Numbered from the stretch's first letter, positions 9,534 to 18,233 are shown. The stretch is 64,000 nucleotides of DNA from DATARH01 sp035504075 (GCA_035504075.1 DATJSO010000022.1:1-64000), one strand, 5' to 3'. Made by a program: numbers and translations. The notes: generated from the letters alone by a model not told the origin.

Positions 9534-10349
9534 ATGGGCTGGCTCGACGGACAGGTGGCGCTGGTGACGGGCGGCGGCTCGGGGATCGGCCGCGCCGTCG
9601 TCACGCGCTTCATTGAAGAGGGCGCGCGGATCTGCGTCATGGAGCGGGTCGCCGCGCGCGGCGACGAATTGCGCCGTGAATTCGGCGACCGGCTGATCGC
9701 GGTCGCCGGCGACGTGTCGCAGCTCGCCGACGACAAGCGCGCCGTCGCCGAAACCGTGCGCGCCTTTGGCCGGCTCGACGTGTTCGTCGGCAATGCCGGC
9801 ATCTTCGACGTCTACGCCCCGGTCGAAGAAATGCCGGAGGAGCAGCTTTCCCGCGCCTTCGATGAACTCTTCGGGGTCAATGTCAAGGGCTTGCTGTTCG
9901 GCGCCCGCGCGGCATTGCCGGAACTGCGCAAAAGCAAGGGGTCGATGGTATTCACCGCCTCGGTCGCCGGCCTCAACTCGGGCGGCGGCGGCGTCATCTA
10001 CACGGCGTCAAAGCACGCCGTCGTCGGCCTCGTGCGCGAATTGGCGGTCGAGCTGGCGCCCGATATCCGGGTCAACGGCGTCGCGCCCGGCGGCACGATG
10101 ACCGATCTGCGCGGCCTTCAGTCGCTGGGCAATGACGACCGCTCGCAATTCGCCGCGCCCGACATGGCCGAGCGGCTGCGCGCCGGCAACCCGCTGCATT
10201 TGGCGCTGGAGCCGGCCGATCTCGCCGGCGCTTATCTGTATCTGTCGTCGCGCCGCGATGCGCGCGGCATCACCGGCCAGATCGTGACGGTCGATGCCGG
10301 GGGCCTGCTGCGCCAGCCGCGGCCGCGCTCGCCGCATGGAGGACGCTGA
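9534..10349 (+). CDS. Short-chain dehydrogenase, cis-dihydrodiol dehydrogenase type
   Basis: A 271-residue classical SDR. The NAD-binding TGGGSGIG is at residues 12-19, NAG at 87-89, and the catalytic set is Ser143, Tyr156 and Lys160. The opening GWLDGQVALVTGGGSGIGRA resembles BphB/HcaB dihydrodiol dehydrogenases, which oxidise the cis-diol made by ring-hydroxylating dioxygenases. A strong GAGGAGG ribosome site lies 6 bases before the ATG. The Rieske oxygenase gene follows directly, so the two likely catalyse consecutive steps. Confidence 0.87.
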   Translation: MGWLDGQVALVTGGGSGIGRAVVTRFIEEGARICVMERVAARGDELRREFGDRLIAVAGDVSQLADDKRAVAETVRAFGRLDVFVGNAGIFDVYAPVEEMPEEQLSRAFDELFGVNVKGLLFGARAALPELRKSKGSMVFTASVAGLNSGGGGVIYTASKHAVVGLVRELAVELAPDIRVNGVAPGGTMTDLRGLQSLGNDDRSQFAAPDMAERLRAGNPLHLALEPADLAGAYLYLSSRRDARGITGQIVTVDAGGLLRQPRPRSPHGGR

Positions 10350-10351
10350 CG

Positions 10352-11626
10352 ATGACCCGCTATGGAAACGGCCTTGTCGATGCAGATCGCGGCCTGGTCA
10401 GCCGCCGCATCTTTATCGAGCCCGACATCTACGAACAGGAATTGCAGCAGATTTTCGCGCGCTGCTGGCTGTTTCTGTGTCACGACAGCCAGATCCCGCT
10501 GCCCGGCGATTTCTTCACGACCTATATGGGCGAAGACCCGGTCTTGGTCGTGCGCGACGGCGGCGGCACGGTGCGCGCCTTTCTCAATGTCTGCCGCCAT
10601 CGCGGCAACCGGCTGTGCCGCGCCGACAGTGGCAACGCCGCGAGCTTTACCTGCGCCTATCACGGCTGGACCTACCGGAACGACGGCAAACTGACCGGCG
10701 TGCCGTATCTGAAAGAGGCCTACCACGACGAACTCGACCGCGACGGTTGGGGCCTCGTACCGGTCGCCCAGCTCGACCATTACAAGGGCCTGTGGTTTGC
10801 GACGTTCGATCCCGCTGCGCCGCCGCTGCGCGACTATTTGGGCGAGATGGCGTGGTATCTCGATGCCTTCTTCGATCGCCGCGAGGGCGGCATCGAGTTG
10901 ATCGGCGGCATGCATAAATGGGTCATGCCGTGCAACTGGAAGTTCCCATCAGAGAATTTTGCCGGCGACGGCTATCATGTGCATTGGAGTCATCTGTCGG
11001 CCGTGCAGACCGGGTCGGGCGGCGATTTCCGCACGACGCCGGACGAGGCGGGCAGGGCGATGTCGCCCGGCAACGGTCACAGCGTCATGTTTGCCGGTCC
11101 CGAGACCGCCGCCGACATGCCGGACCCCGCCGTTCTCGCCTATGAGGCGGCAATTCAGCCCGAGCTGCAACAGCGGCTCGGACCGCGCATTCGCCTCGGC
11201 AAGCCGGTCGCCGGCACGGTGTTCCCGAACCTGTCGATCCTGCGGCCGACGTCACGCACAATCCGTGTCTGGCATCCGCGCGGCCCCGACAAGACGGAGT
11301 GTTGGGCCTTTATCTACGTCGACAAGGCGGCCCCTCCCGAGGTCAAAAAGGCGATCCGGCTGGCCGGCGCGCGCGTCTTTGGTCCGGGCGGCACGTTCGA
11401 GCAGGATGACATGGATAATTGGCAGGGCTGCACGCAGACTGCGCGCGGCGAGGTCGCGCGACGCTATCCGCTGAGCTACGAGATGGGCCTCGGTCGCGAG
11501 CGCTTCGACCCGGAACGCGGCGCCGTCACGAGCGACTATCGCTACAGCGAGGCGAACCATCGCGGCTTCTACCGCCGCTGGGCCGAGTTGATGGCGGCCG
11601 ACGGCTGGCCCGATCTCGCCGCCTGA
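10352..11626 (+). CDS. Rieske aromatic ring-hydroxylating oxygenase, alpha subunit
   Basis: A 424-residue catalytic subunit. The Rieske [2Fe-2S] ligands are Cys81-x-His83 and Cys101-x2-His104. The mononuclear iron site has DGYHVHWSH, giving His209 and His214, with a later Asp in EQDDMDNW. It lies 2 bases after the dihydrodiol-type dehydrogenase, with its own GGAGG site inside that gene's end. No beta subunit, ferredoxin or reductase gene is adjacent, so it may be an alpha-only enzyme or borrow partners encoded elsewhere. The substrate is not predictable. Confidence 0.9.
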   Translation: MTRYGNGLVDADRGLVSRRIFIEPDIYEQELQQIFARCWLFLCHDSQIPLPGDFFTTYMGEDPVLVVRDGGGTVRAFLNVCRHRGNRLCRADSGNAASFTCAYHGWTYRNDGKLTGVPYLKEAYHDELDRDGWGLVPVAQLDHYKGLWFATFDPAAPPLRDYLGEMAWYLDAFFDRREGGIELIGGMHKWVMPCNWKFPSENFAGDGYHVHWSHLSAVQTGSGGDFRTTPDEAGRAMSPGNGHSVMFAGPETAADMPDPAVLAYEAAIQPELQQRLGPRIRLGKPVAGTVFPNLSILRPTSRTIRVWHPRGPDKTECWAFIYVDKAAPPEVKKAIRLAGARVFGPGGTFEQDDMDNWQGCTQTARGEVARRYPLSYEMGLGRERFDPERGAVTSDYRYSEANHRGFYRRWAELMAADGWPDLAA

Positions 11627-11635
11627 CGCCGCCGC

Positions 11636-12703
11636 TCAGGCGTCCCGTTCGTACCATCTCCTGCTACGCAGCGCGAGGCCGACCACCGACAACATGACCG
11701 GCACCTCGACCAGCACGCCGACCACCGTTGCGAGCGCTGCGCCCGACTGGAAGCCGAACAGCGCGATCGCTGCCGCGACCGCCAACTCGAAGAAATTGGA
11801 GGCGCCGATCAGCGCTGACGGACAGGCGACGCTGTGCGGCACGCCGAGCGCGCGGTTGAGGCCGTACGCTATCCCGGCGTTGAGGTACACCTGGATCACG
11901 ATCGGCACCGCGAGCAGCAGGATGACCAGCGGTTGCCGGATAATCTCTTCGCCCTGAAAGCCGAACAGCAGGACGAGCGTCAGCAGCAGAGCGCCGAGCG
12001 AAGCGGGATGCAGCCGCGCCAGCGTCCGCTTCAGCGCAGCCTCGCCGCCGCCCGCGAGCAGCCAGCGGCGCCAAGCCTGCGCCGCGATCACCGGCACGAC
12101 GATGTACAACAGCACGGACAGGAACAATGTCGTCCACGGCACCGTGATCGCCGAAAGCCCGAGCAGCAGCCCGACAATCGGCGCGAAGGCGAACACCATG
12201 ATCGTGTCGTTGAGCGCCACCTGCGTCAGCGTGAAGTTCGGATCGCCACCCGACAGGTTCGACCACACAAAAACCATCGCGGTGCAGGGCGCCGCCGCCA
12301 GCAGCACGAGCCCGGCGATGTAGCTGTCGATCTGCCCCGGCGGCAGCAACGGGCGGAACAGCAGACCGATGAACAGCCAAGCGAGCAGCGCCATGCTGAA
12401 TGGCTTGATCAGCCAATTCACCCCGACCGTCACCGCGATGCCGCGCCATGCCTCGGCGACCCGGTGGAGGGCGCGGAAATCGACTTTGACGAGCATCGGC
12501 ACGATCATGAGCCAGATCAGCACCGCGACCGGGACGTTAACCTGCGCCACGGTGAGCCGACCAAGGACTTGAAACGGCGCCGGCGCAGCCCGGCCAAGCA
12601 CAATCCCGGCGAGGATGCACAACGCTACCCACAGCGTCAGCCAGCGCTCGAATGCACCGAGTTGCGTTGCCGGGCGCGACGAGGCATCAGCGGCGGTAGT
12701 CAC
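11636..12703 (-). CDS. acr3: ACR3-family arsenite efflux transporter
   Basis: A 355-residue inner-membrane protein with about ten hydrophobic segments. APCTAMVFVWSNL carries the conserved Cys of ACR3 transporters, which export As(III) using the proton motive force. The start is GTG at 12703, overlapping the TGA of the remnant arsC frame (GTGA). It is the last gene of the ars operon. The 3' end lies 9 bases from the convergent Rieske gene, with no clear terminator between. Confidence 0.93.
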   Translation of the reverse strand: MTTAADASSRPATQLGAFERWLTLWVALCILAGIVLGRAAPAPFQVLGRLTVAQVNVPVAVLIWLMIVPMLVKVDFRALHRVAEAWRGIAVTVGVNWLIKPFSMALLAWLFIGLLFRPLLPPGQIDSYIAGLVLLAAAPCTAMVFVWSNLSGGDPNFTLTQVALNDTIMVFAFAPIVGLLLGLSAITVPWTTLFLSVLLYIVVPVIAAQAWRRWLLAGGGEAALKRTLARLHPASLGALLLTLVLLFGFQGEEIIRQPLVILLLAVPIVIQVYLNAGIAYGLNRALGVPHSVACPSALIGASNFFELAVAAAIALFGFQSGAALATVVGVLVEVPVMLSVVGLALRSRRWYERDA

Positions 12704-12945
12704 GGCGTCTCCTCTCGAACGGACGACTCGATGTCCTCGACCCGGCGCTTCAGCGCCAGGTTGGCAGGCCGAGACGGTCGAGCAGGTCCAGCGTCAACGG
12801 ATGTACTGCACCCTTTGGGCAGCTGCCGGCGCTGTAGCCGCAGAACCCGCCTTCTCCCAAGTGGTTGAGAAGCGCTTCGGCAACGATGCTGCGCGCCGAA
12901 TTGCCGGTGCACAGAAACAGCACGTTGTAAATTTTTGCCGGTCAT
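12700..12945 (-). pseudogene. arsC: Broken arsenate reductase (thioredoxin-type ArsC)
   Basis: The ATG at 12945 overlaps the arsM stop (ATGA), and the TGA at 12702-12700 overlaps the acr3 GTG. One base after the opening MTGK codons the frame must shift to read YNVLFLCTGNSARS, the low-molecular-weight phosphatase P-loop (Cys-x5-Arg) of ArsC. That frame runs to AVHPLTLDLLDRLGLP and ends at TGA 12752-12750. A run of five A has probably gained one base. The end of the gene, NLALKRRVEDI, resembles the ArsC C-terminus but is back in the starting frame. About 80 central residues, including later redox cysteines, are missing. The protein cannot work as ArsC. The starting frame stays open for 81 codons. 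Confidence 0.82.
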
Positions 12946-13748
12946 CGTTTCAGTTTCACCGGCTTGCGGGCTTTGACGGTGGCGGACGCGACACAACTCC
13001 CGAGGCCGCGCCCCGGCGCCCAGCTTTCTACGAGCTCAAGGCTCTCCGGTCGGACGTCGATCTCGACATCGACAAAGCCGGCCGCTGCGAGCCACTCCGC
13101 GATGCGGGCCGGTGGCGCCGCGCCGGCGATGCAGCCGCACAACAGCGCCGGATCGGCGGCAAGCTCGGCCGGCAGCGGCGCGATGTTGACGACATCGGCA
13201 ATCGCCAGACGCCCGCCGGGCTTCAGCACGCGGTAGGCTTCACGAAAGACCTGCGCCTTGTCGGGCACCAGATTGACGACGCAATTCGACATGACGACAT
13301 CAACCGCATCGTCGGCAACCGGCAGATGCTCGATTTCGCCAAACCGGAATTCGACATTGCCGGCGCCAATGCTCGAGGCGTTGCTGCGCGCCTTCGCCAG
13401 CATCTCGTGCGTCATGTCGACGCCGATGACGCGGCCTTGTGGACCAACGCGCTCGGCCGCGAGGAAACAGTCAAAACCGGCGCCGCTGCCGAGATCGAGG
13501 ACCACCTCGCCCGGCATCAGTGCCGCAATCGCCTGCGGATTGCCGCAGCCGAGGCCGAGATTGGCGCCCTCCGGCGCGGCCGCGAGTTCCGCTGCAGAAT
13601 AGCCCATCCGCACGCCCCGCGCGTCCGTCGCCGGTGCGCCGCAGCAGGCGGAAGCTGCCGCCGGTGCACAACAGCCGGCCGCCCCGGGAGCCGCCGCGAT
13701 CGCGCCGTAGCGGGCGCGCACCAGTGCCTTCTGTTCAGCCGCATCCAT
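12942..13748 (-). CDS. arsM: Arsenite S-adenosylmethionine methyltransferase
   Basis: A 268-residue class I methyltransferase that methylates As(III). The SAM site is VLDLGSGAGFD (about residues 83-93). Conserved arsenite-binding cysteines are visible as Cys68 (LGLGCGNP), Cys156 (SNCVVNL) and Cys206 (LLCGCIAG), plus N-terminal CC pairs at 26/27 and 35/36. It overlaps the end of arsR by 14 bases and the start of the arsC remnant by 4. Methylation plus Acr3 export gives arsenite detoxification even without ArsC. Confidence 0.93.
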   Translation of the reverse strand: MDAAEQKALVRARYGAIAAAPGAAGCCAPAAASACCGAPATDARGVRMGYSAAELAAAPEGANLGLGCGNPQAIAALMPGEVVLDLGSGAGFDCFLAAERVGPQGRVIGVDMTHEMLAKARSNASSIGAGNVEFRFGEIEHLPVADDAVDVVMSNCVVNLVPDKAQVFREAYRVLKPGGRLAIADVVNIAPLPAELAADPALLCGCIAGAAPPARIAEWLAAAGFVDVEIDVRPESLELVESWAPGRGLGSCVASATVKARKPVKLKR

Positions 13749-14094
13749 CGCATCGCTCCCCGGCGAGTGTCTCGTCCGGCTGGCAGAACGGCGCGGCAGC
13801 GGCGCCGCGACCGCAGCAGTTCTCGGTCAGATAGGCCAGAAGGCCGTTCATCGCGTCGTACTCGGCGGCATAGATCAGCTGCCGGCCGCGGCGGCGCTGG
13901 GTGACGAGCCCAGCATGCAGCAGCTGCTGCAGATGGAACGACAGTGACGACGGCGCCACGCCGAGCCGTTCGGCGACGGCGCCGGCCGGAAGTCCCGCCG
14001 GACCCTGCGCCACCAGCAGGCGGAAGAGCGCCAGCCTTGTTTGCTGCGCCAATGCGCTCAGCGCCGTCACGGCGCGATCGGCATCAGCATCCAT
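13735..14094 (-). CDS. arsR: ArsR/SmtB-family arsenic-responsive repressor
   Basis: A 119-residue winged-helix repressor, first gene of the ars operon. The recognition region is VAPSSLSFHLQQLLHAGLV. Arsenite-binding cysteines are C-terminal: Cys93-Cys94 (ENCC) and Cys104, the arrangement known from the Acidithiobacillus-type ArsR, plus Cys115 and Cys118. Arsenite binding should release it from DNA. An operator-like palindrome lies 12 bases upstream of its start codon. The opposite-strand neighbour is ku. Confidence 0.92.
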   Translation of the reverse strand: MDADADRAVTALSALAQQTRLALFRLLVAQGPAGLPAGAVAERLGVAPSSLSFHLQQLLHAGLVTQRRRGRQLIYAAEYDAMNGLLAYLTENCCGRGAAAAPFCQPDETLAGERCDGCG

Positions 14095-14105
14095 CAGTTC
14101 GGTCT

Positions 14106-14121
14106 TTCAACAAATGTCGAA
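14106..14121. promoter_or_regulatory. Putative ArsR operator
   Basis: On the minus strand this reads TTCGACATTTGTTGAA, an imperfect palindrome with one mismatch, ending 12 bases before the arsR start. ArsR-family sites are usually AT-rich dyads placed just like this, so ArsR autoregulation is likely. Confidence 0.6.
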
Positions 14122-14251
14122 TAGTAATCCGGCTCTCGCGCCGGCGTCAACTGCGGCGATAACGACGGCGACCTTCGTGCGGCAGCCCCGGCGATGGCGG
14201 AACGGCGGGTTTCGGCGTATTGTTGAGAAAGCAAGAGAATTGGAGCTTTCG

Positions 14252-15235
14252 ATGCCCGCCCCGGCGCGACCGTACTGGACCGGTTTTCTGAAGTTGTCGC
14301 TGGTGACGATCGGCGTGCGCCTCTATACGGCGACGACCGAGCGCGACCGGGTGCGCTTTCACCAGATCCACGAGCCATCGGGCGAGCGCGTCCGGCAGCA
14401 GCTCGTCGTTCCCGGCATCGGGCCGGTCGAGCGCGAGGAGGTCGTCAAGGGCTATGAATACGAGAAGGGCCGCTATGTCACGATTGACCCCGACGACGTA
14501 AAGCGGCTCAAGCTCGACACGACTGACACGATCGACATCGTCGAATTTGTCGAGGCGATCGACCCGATCTACTTCGATCAGCCCTACTATCTGGTGCCCG
14601 ACGGCAGCGTCGCGGAGGAGGGCTACCGGGTCATCCGCGAGGCATTGCGCCAGAGCGGCAAGACCGCGGTCGGCCGGGTCGTCATCAACGGGCAAGAGCG
14701 CACGATCGCGCTGCGCCCGCTCGGCACGGGACTTCTCGGCAACGCGGTGCGCTATGCCGACGAAGTTCGCCGGCCGGAAGATTATTTTGCCTCTATTGCC
14801 GCCGACGCGGTCGAGGACGACCAGCTCGCGATCATGGACCAGATCATTCAACGCAAGACGCGGCCGTTCGACCCGGCGCAGTTCACCGATCGCTATCAGG
14901 TCGCGCTGCGCGAACTGATCGACGAGAAGCTCGGCGGCAAGCTGCCTGCGGCGGAGCCGGAACGCCGGCCGGCGCAGGTCATCAACCTGATGGACGCGTT
15001 GAAGCGCAGCCTCGCCGAGGCGGAAGAGGCACCGCCGAGGGAGGAAAAGAATGCGGCGAAGCCCGCCGCACGCGGCAGGAAGGCGGCGGCGCCGCCGTCC
15101 GGCCAGCGCAACCTGCTGTTGCCGGTCTCGGGCGGCGGCGGAAGAGCCGATGCGGCCGCTCGCGCCGGATCGAGCAAGCCGGTGCCGCCTCCGGCCGGCG
15201 AAACGGCCGCCCAGAAGCGCCGCAAACGCGCCTAG
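14252..15235 (+). CDS. ku: Non-homologous end-joining protein Ku
   Basis: A 327-residue bacterial Ku, which binds DNA double-strand ends as a homodimer. It begins PARPYWTGFLKLSLVTIGVRLY, a typical Ku start apart from divergence, and KGYEYEKGRYVTIDPDDVK is the conserved core. The last about 70 residues form a basic Ala/Lys/Arg/Pro-rich tail ending QKRRKRA, as in Ku proteins whose tail aids DNA binding. The ATG at 14252 has a GGAG site 8 bases ahead; the longer frame runs into arsR. No ligD is in the window. Confidence 0.93.
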   Translation: MPAPARPYWTGFLKLSLVTIGVRLYTATTERDRVRFHQIHEPSGERVRQQLVVPGIGPVEREEVVKGYEYEKGRYVTIDPDDVKRLKLDTTDTIDIVEFVEAIDPIYFDQPYYLVPDGSVAEEGYRVIREALRQSGKTAVGRVVINGQERTIALRPLGTGLLGNAVRYADEVRRPEDYFASIAADAVEDDQLAIMDQIIQRKTRPFDPAQFTDRYQVALRELIDEKLGGKLPAAEPERRPAQVINLMDALKRSLAEAEEAPPREEKNAAKPAARGRKAAAPPSGQRNLLLPVSGGGGRADAAARAGSSKPVPPPAGETAAQKRRKRA

Positions 15236-15387
15236 ACTTCATCGTCCAATCGCTCTGCTTGACTGCCGCCTCGCCGCAGGCTGAGCAACAAGGCGGCAAG
15301 GCAAGGCGCGGCTCGCCAGCCCGCCGCCGCTGTGCGACAGTGTTGCCGGCGGGCGATGGCCCGCGCGACCGCCGCGGGAGGTGACGC

Positions 15388-15792
15388 ATGGCCGACGACG
15401 AAGCGCTGTTCCAGAAAGGGATGCCGATCCGGCGCGAAGTGCTGGGGCCTGATTATGTCGATGCGGCGATGGCGCGCGCCGACGATTTCATGATGTCGTT
15501 CCAGCGCGCCACGACGGCGTGGGCGTGGGGCTGGGCATGGGGCGATGCGACGCTCGACCGCAAGACGCGCAGCCTGATCAACCTCGCGATGCTGACGGCG
15601 CTCAACCGCGCGCCGGAGATCAAGCTGCATGTGAAGGGCGCTTTGAACAACGGCGTCACGGTCGCCGAGATCAAGGCGGCGCTGCTGCACGCCACCGCAT
15701 ATTGCGGCATTCCCGCCGGTCTCGACGCGTTCCGCGCCGCCCACGAGGTGCTGGTCGCCGAGGGTGCCTTGGGCGACAAGCCGCAGCGCTAG
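15388..15792 (+). CDS. Carboxymuconolactone decarboxylase family protein
   Basis: A 134-residue AhpD-like, all-helical protein related to 4-carboxymuconolactone decarboxylase (PcaC) of the beta-ketoadipate pathway. Supporting regions are LDRKTRSLINLAMLTAL, the NNGVTVAEIKAALLHATAYCG stretch read in parts, and a C-terminal GLDAFRAAHEVL. It lacks the CxxC of AhpD peroxidase partners, having a single Cys in AYCG. A strong GGGAGGTG site precedes the ATG. The amidohydrolase gene follows at once, so the pair may share a catabolic role. Confidence 0.8.
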   Translation: MADDEALFQKGMPIRREVLGPDYVDAAMARADDFMMSFQRATTAWAWGWAWGDATLDRKTRSLINLAMLTALNRAPEIKLHVKGALNNGVTVAEIKAALLHATAYCGIPAGLDAFRAAHEVLVAEGALGDKPQR

Positions 15793-15805
15793 CGGAGGGA
15801 TGGCG

Positions 15806-17056
15806 ATGATCGTATTGCGGAACGGGCGGCTGATCGACGGCAGCGGCGCCGCGCCGGTCACGGGTGCGACGGTCGTCGTGCGCGACAACCGCATCGCCGC
15901 GGTCGGCACCCGCAACGACGGCGACTTTCCGCCCGATGCGACAATCGTCGACTGCGCCGGCATGACGATCCTGCCGGGCCTGATCGACTGCCACGACCAC
16001 ATGGCCAATCATCGCTATTCGCTTGACCATCGCTGGCGACTCGACGAGCCGGCGAGCACGCGCCACCTGCGCACCGCCAAGGTGTTGCGCGACACGCTCG
16101 CCGCCGGCTACACGACGGTCCGCGACGCCGCCGGCCTCGATGTCGGCTTCCGGCGAGCGATCGAAGAAGGGCTGATCGACGGCCCGCGCCTTGTGCTGTC
16201 GCTGTCGATCGTATCGCCCTATGGCGGCATCGGCGACGCGGTCAGCCCGTCGGGCCTGGCGCTCGACGATTGCTGCTCGATTCCCGGCGATCCGCTGTTG
16301 CCGGAGAGCGTCGCCAACGGCCCCGACGAGGTGCGCCAAGTGGTGCGCAAGATGGTGCGGGCCGGCGCCGACGTCATCAAATGCGCGACGACCGGTGGCG
16401 CCAGTTCGCGGCCGGGCCACGGACCGCGCGATGCCGCCTTCAACCTCGACGAGATGCAGGCGCTTGTCGAAGAGGCGCAAGCGCTCGACCGCCGCGTCAT
16501 GTGCCATGCGCTCGGCGGCCGCGGTCTCGACATCGCGATCGCCGCCGGCGTCAACTCGATCGAGCACGGCACCTACCTGAACGAGAACCCGCGCCACCTC
16601 GAACAGATGGCCGAGCGCGGCATCTTCTTCGTGCCGACGCTGCTGGTTTACGAATTCCACCGCAAGTCGCCGCAGCCGCACGTCAAGGAGCGCGCCCAGG
16701 CGCTCTACGAGCCGCATATTGCGAGCATCCGGCGGGCGCTCGATCTCGGCGTCAGGGTCGTCGCCGGCACCGACGCCGGCGGCCACGGCCACCCCGCCAA
16801 TGCCGGCGAGTTGGCATGCCTGGTGCGCGCCGGCCTGACGCCGATGCAGGCCGTGCAGGCGGCGACCGGTTGGGCCGCCGAATGCCTCGGCCAACAGGAC
16901 GAGATCGGCACGCTCGCGCCGGGCCGGCTGGCCGACCTCGCGGTCGTCCGCGGCGATCCCTTGGCGGACATCGCGCTGTTGTGCGATCCGGCCAACATCG
17001 CCCTCGTCGTCAAGGACGGCAAGATCGCCGCAGACCGGCTGGCGCCGACCAGCTGA
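15806..17056 (+). CDS. Metal-dependent amidohydrolase (imidazolonepropionase/prolidase-like)
   Basis: A 416-residue amidohydrolase-superfamily enzyme. Metal-ligand motifs are DCHDHM (HxH, about residue 62), MCHALGGRG and SIEHGTYL with the two later His, and GTDAGGHGHP with the final Asp. It hydrolyses an amide or ring C-N bond; family members include Xaa-Pro dipeptidases and imidazolone hydrolases. Two ATGs are possible; that at 15806 is 7 bases after GGAGG and is preferred to 15800. The substrate is unknown. Confidence 0.83.
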   Translation: MIVLRNGRLIDGSGAAPVTGATVVVRDNRIAAVGTRNDGDFPPDATIVDCAGMTILPGLIDCHDHMANHRYSLDHRWRLDEPASTRHLRTAKVLRDTLAAGYTTVRDAAGLDVGFRRAIEEGLIDGPRLVLSLSIVSPYGGIGDAVSPSGLALDDCCSIPGDPLLPESVANGPDEVRQVVRKMVRAGADVIKCATTGGASSRPGHGPRDAAFNLDEMQALVEEAQALDRRVMCHALGGRGLDIAIAAGVNSIEHGTYLNENPRHLEQMAERGIFFVPTLLVYEFHRKSPQPHVKERAQALYEPHIASIRRALDLGVRVVAGTDAGGHGHPANAGELACLVRAGLTPMQAVQAATGWAAECLGQQDEIGTLAPGRLADLAVVRGDPLADIALLCDPANIALVVKDGKIAADRLAPTS

Positions 17057-17076
17057 GCGCGAAGCGGCGCGGCGGA

Positions 17077-17514
17077 TTACTTCTTCGCCGCCAGCAGATC
17101 GCGCAGGCCGCGCAGCGCCAGTTCATAGCCGGCGACGCCGAACCCGGCGACGATGCCGTGGCTGACCGCGGCAGTCTGCGATGCCGGCCCGCGGCGGATC
17201 GGGTTCGAGATGTGGACTTCGATCGTCGGAAACCTGACCTGCGACAGCGCGGCGACCAGCGCCGGATAGCCTGAGCCGAACGCCGCCGGGTTGAAGATCG
17301 CGGCGTCGATGCCGCGGTCGTTGGCTTCATACAGCCGGTTGACGATCTCGCCTTCGATGTTGGAATGGAAAATTTCCACCTCGAGGCCGAGTTCGCTCGC
17401 ATAGCTGCGGATGCGCTGATCGTATTCCGGCAATGTCATCGGCCCGAAAATTTCGGTCTGCACTTTTCCCCGCATGTTCATGCCGGCGCCGTGGACGACA
17501 AGAATTCGTGGCAT
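17077..17514 (-). CDS. Type II 3-dehydroquinate dehydratase-like protein with altered active site
   Basis: A 145-residue AroQ-fold protein starting MPRILVVHGAGMNMRGK. Conserved AroQ elements are SNIEGEIVNRL, Asn75 in IFNPAAF, and IEVHISN with the catalytic His101. The catalytic Tyr of the motif 'REPE-x-YG' is Phe23 (TEIFG), and the flexible-loop Arg is absent (GKVQTE). These two residues start the reaction in true dehydroquinases. It may therefore act on another substrate or be non-enzymatic. The start at 17514 matches the family better than the ATG at 17541. Confidence 0.78.
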   Translation of the reverse strand: MPRILVVHGAGMNMRGKVQTEIFGPMTLPEYDQRIRSYASELGLEVEIFHSNIEGEIVNRLYEANDRGIDAAIFNPAAFGSGYPALVAALSQVRFPTIEVHISNPIRRGPASQTAAVSHGIVAGFGVAGYELALRGLRDLLAAKK

Positions 17515-17557
17515 CGATCGCTCCTCTCTTTTTTCGGTCACATACGCACGATTCGGC

Positions 17558-18202
17558 TCAGGCAGCGGCAGCGAAACCCTTCAAGACCTCGGCCTCGTAC
17601 GCGAGGACCTTCTGCACGCTTGGACGCTGCTGCATGCGCGCGAAATGCGCCTGGCAATTCCGGTACTGCGCGAGGTCGAGCCTGAACTGCGTGGCGCGGC
17701 GAAAGCACCAGAAGAAATGCGCATCGACCGCCGTGAAATGGTCAAAGAACCAGTCGCGCCCGGCCAGCATCTCATCCGCAATCTGGAAGTTCTCATATAG
17801 CTGTTCGGCCGCCAGCCGGCGCACCGATTCCTCGGCGTCCGGCCTGTCGCAGACGCGCGGCGGCGCGTTGATGCGCGACAGGAACGGATGGATGCCCGAG
17901 GCGCACCATGCCAGCAGCGAGATCGCCCGTACCTCCTGCATCGGCTCGCTCGGCAACAATCGCGCCGCCGGAAAATTGCGCGAGATCCACAGCTGGATCG
18001 CGACATTTTCGGTCAGCGGCTGCCCGTCGACCAGCAGCGTCGGCACCTTGTGCTTGGGGTTGAGCCGCAGATAGTCAGGCGACCGGTTTTCGCCCTGACG
18101 GAAATTCAGCGGGCGCACTTCGAACGCCGCATCGGCCTCGGTCAATGTCACGTAGGGAACCAGCGCGCACGTGATCGGCGCGTAATAAAGGATCAGCGGC
18201 AT
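17558..18202 (-). CDS. gst: Glutathione S-transferase family protein
   Basis: A 214-residue two-domain GST. The thioredoxin-like N-terminal domain has the glutathione-binding HKVPTLLVDGQPLTENVAI with the cis-Pro and the Glu-Asn-Val pair typical of ESxAI sites. The helical C-terminal domain follows from about residue 90. Near the N-terminus YYAPITCALVPYV carries Cys12, as in beta-class bacterial GSTs. An AGGAGG site precedes the ATG. It lies 43 bases upstream of the AroQ-like gene on the same strand. Confidence 0.9.
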   Translation of the reverse strand: MPLILYYAPITCALVPYVTLTEADAAFEVRPLNFRQGENRSPDYLRLNPKHKVPTLLVDGQPLTENVAIQLWISRNFPAARLLPSEPMQEVRAISLLAWCASGIHPFLSRINAPPRVCDRPDAEESVRRLAAEQLYENFQIADEMLAGRDWFFDHFTAVDAHFFWCFRRATQFRLDLAQYRNCQAHFARMQQRPSVQKVLAYEAEVLKGFAAAA

Positions 18203-18233
18203 CGACGACCTCCTGTCTTGCGACCGGCGAGAT

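Noticed and set aside
12750..12752. TGA in the arsC-like frame read as selenocysteine
   Set aside because: tRNA-Sec is present, but the codons after this TGA do not continue the ArsC sequence, so a broken gene explains it better.
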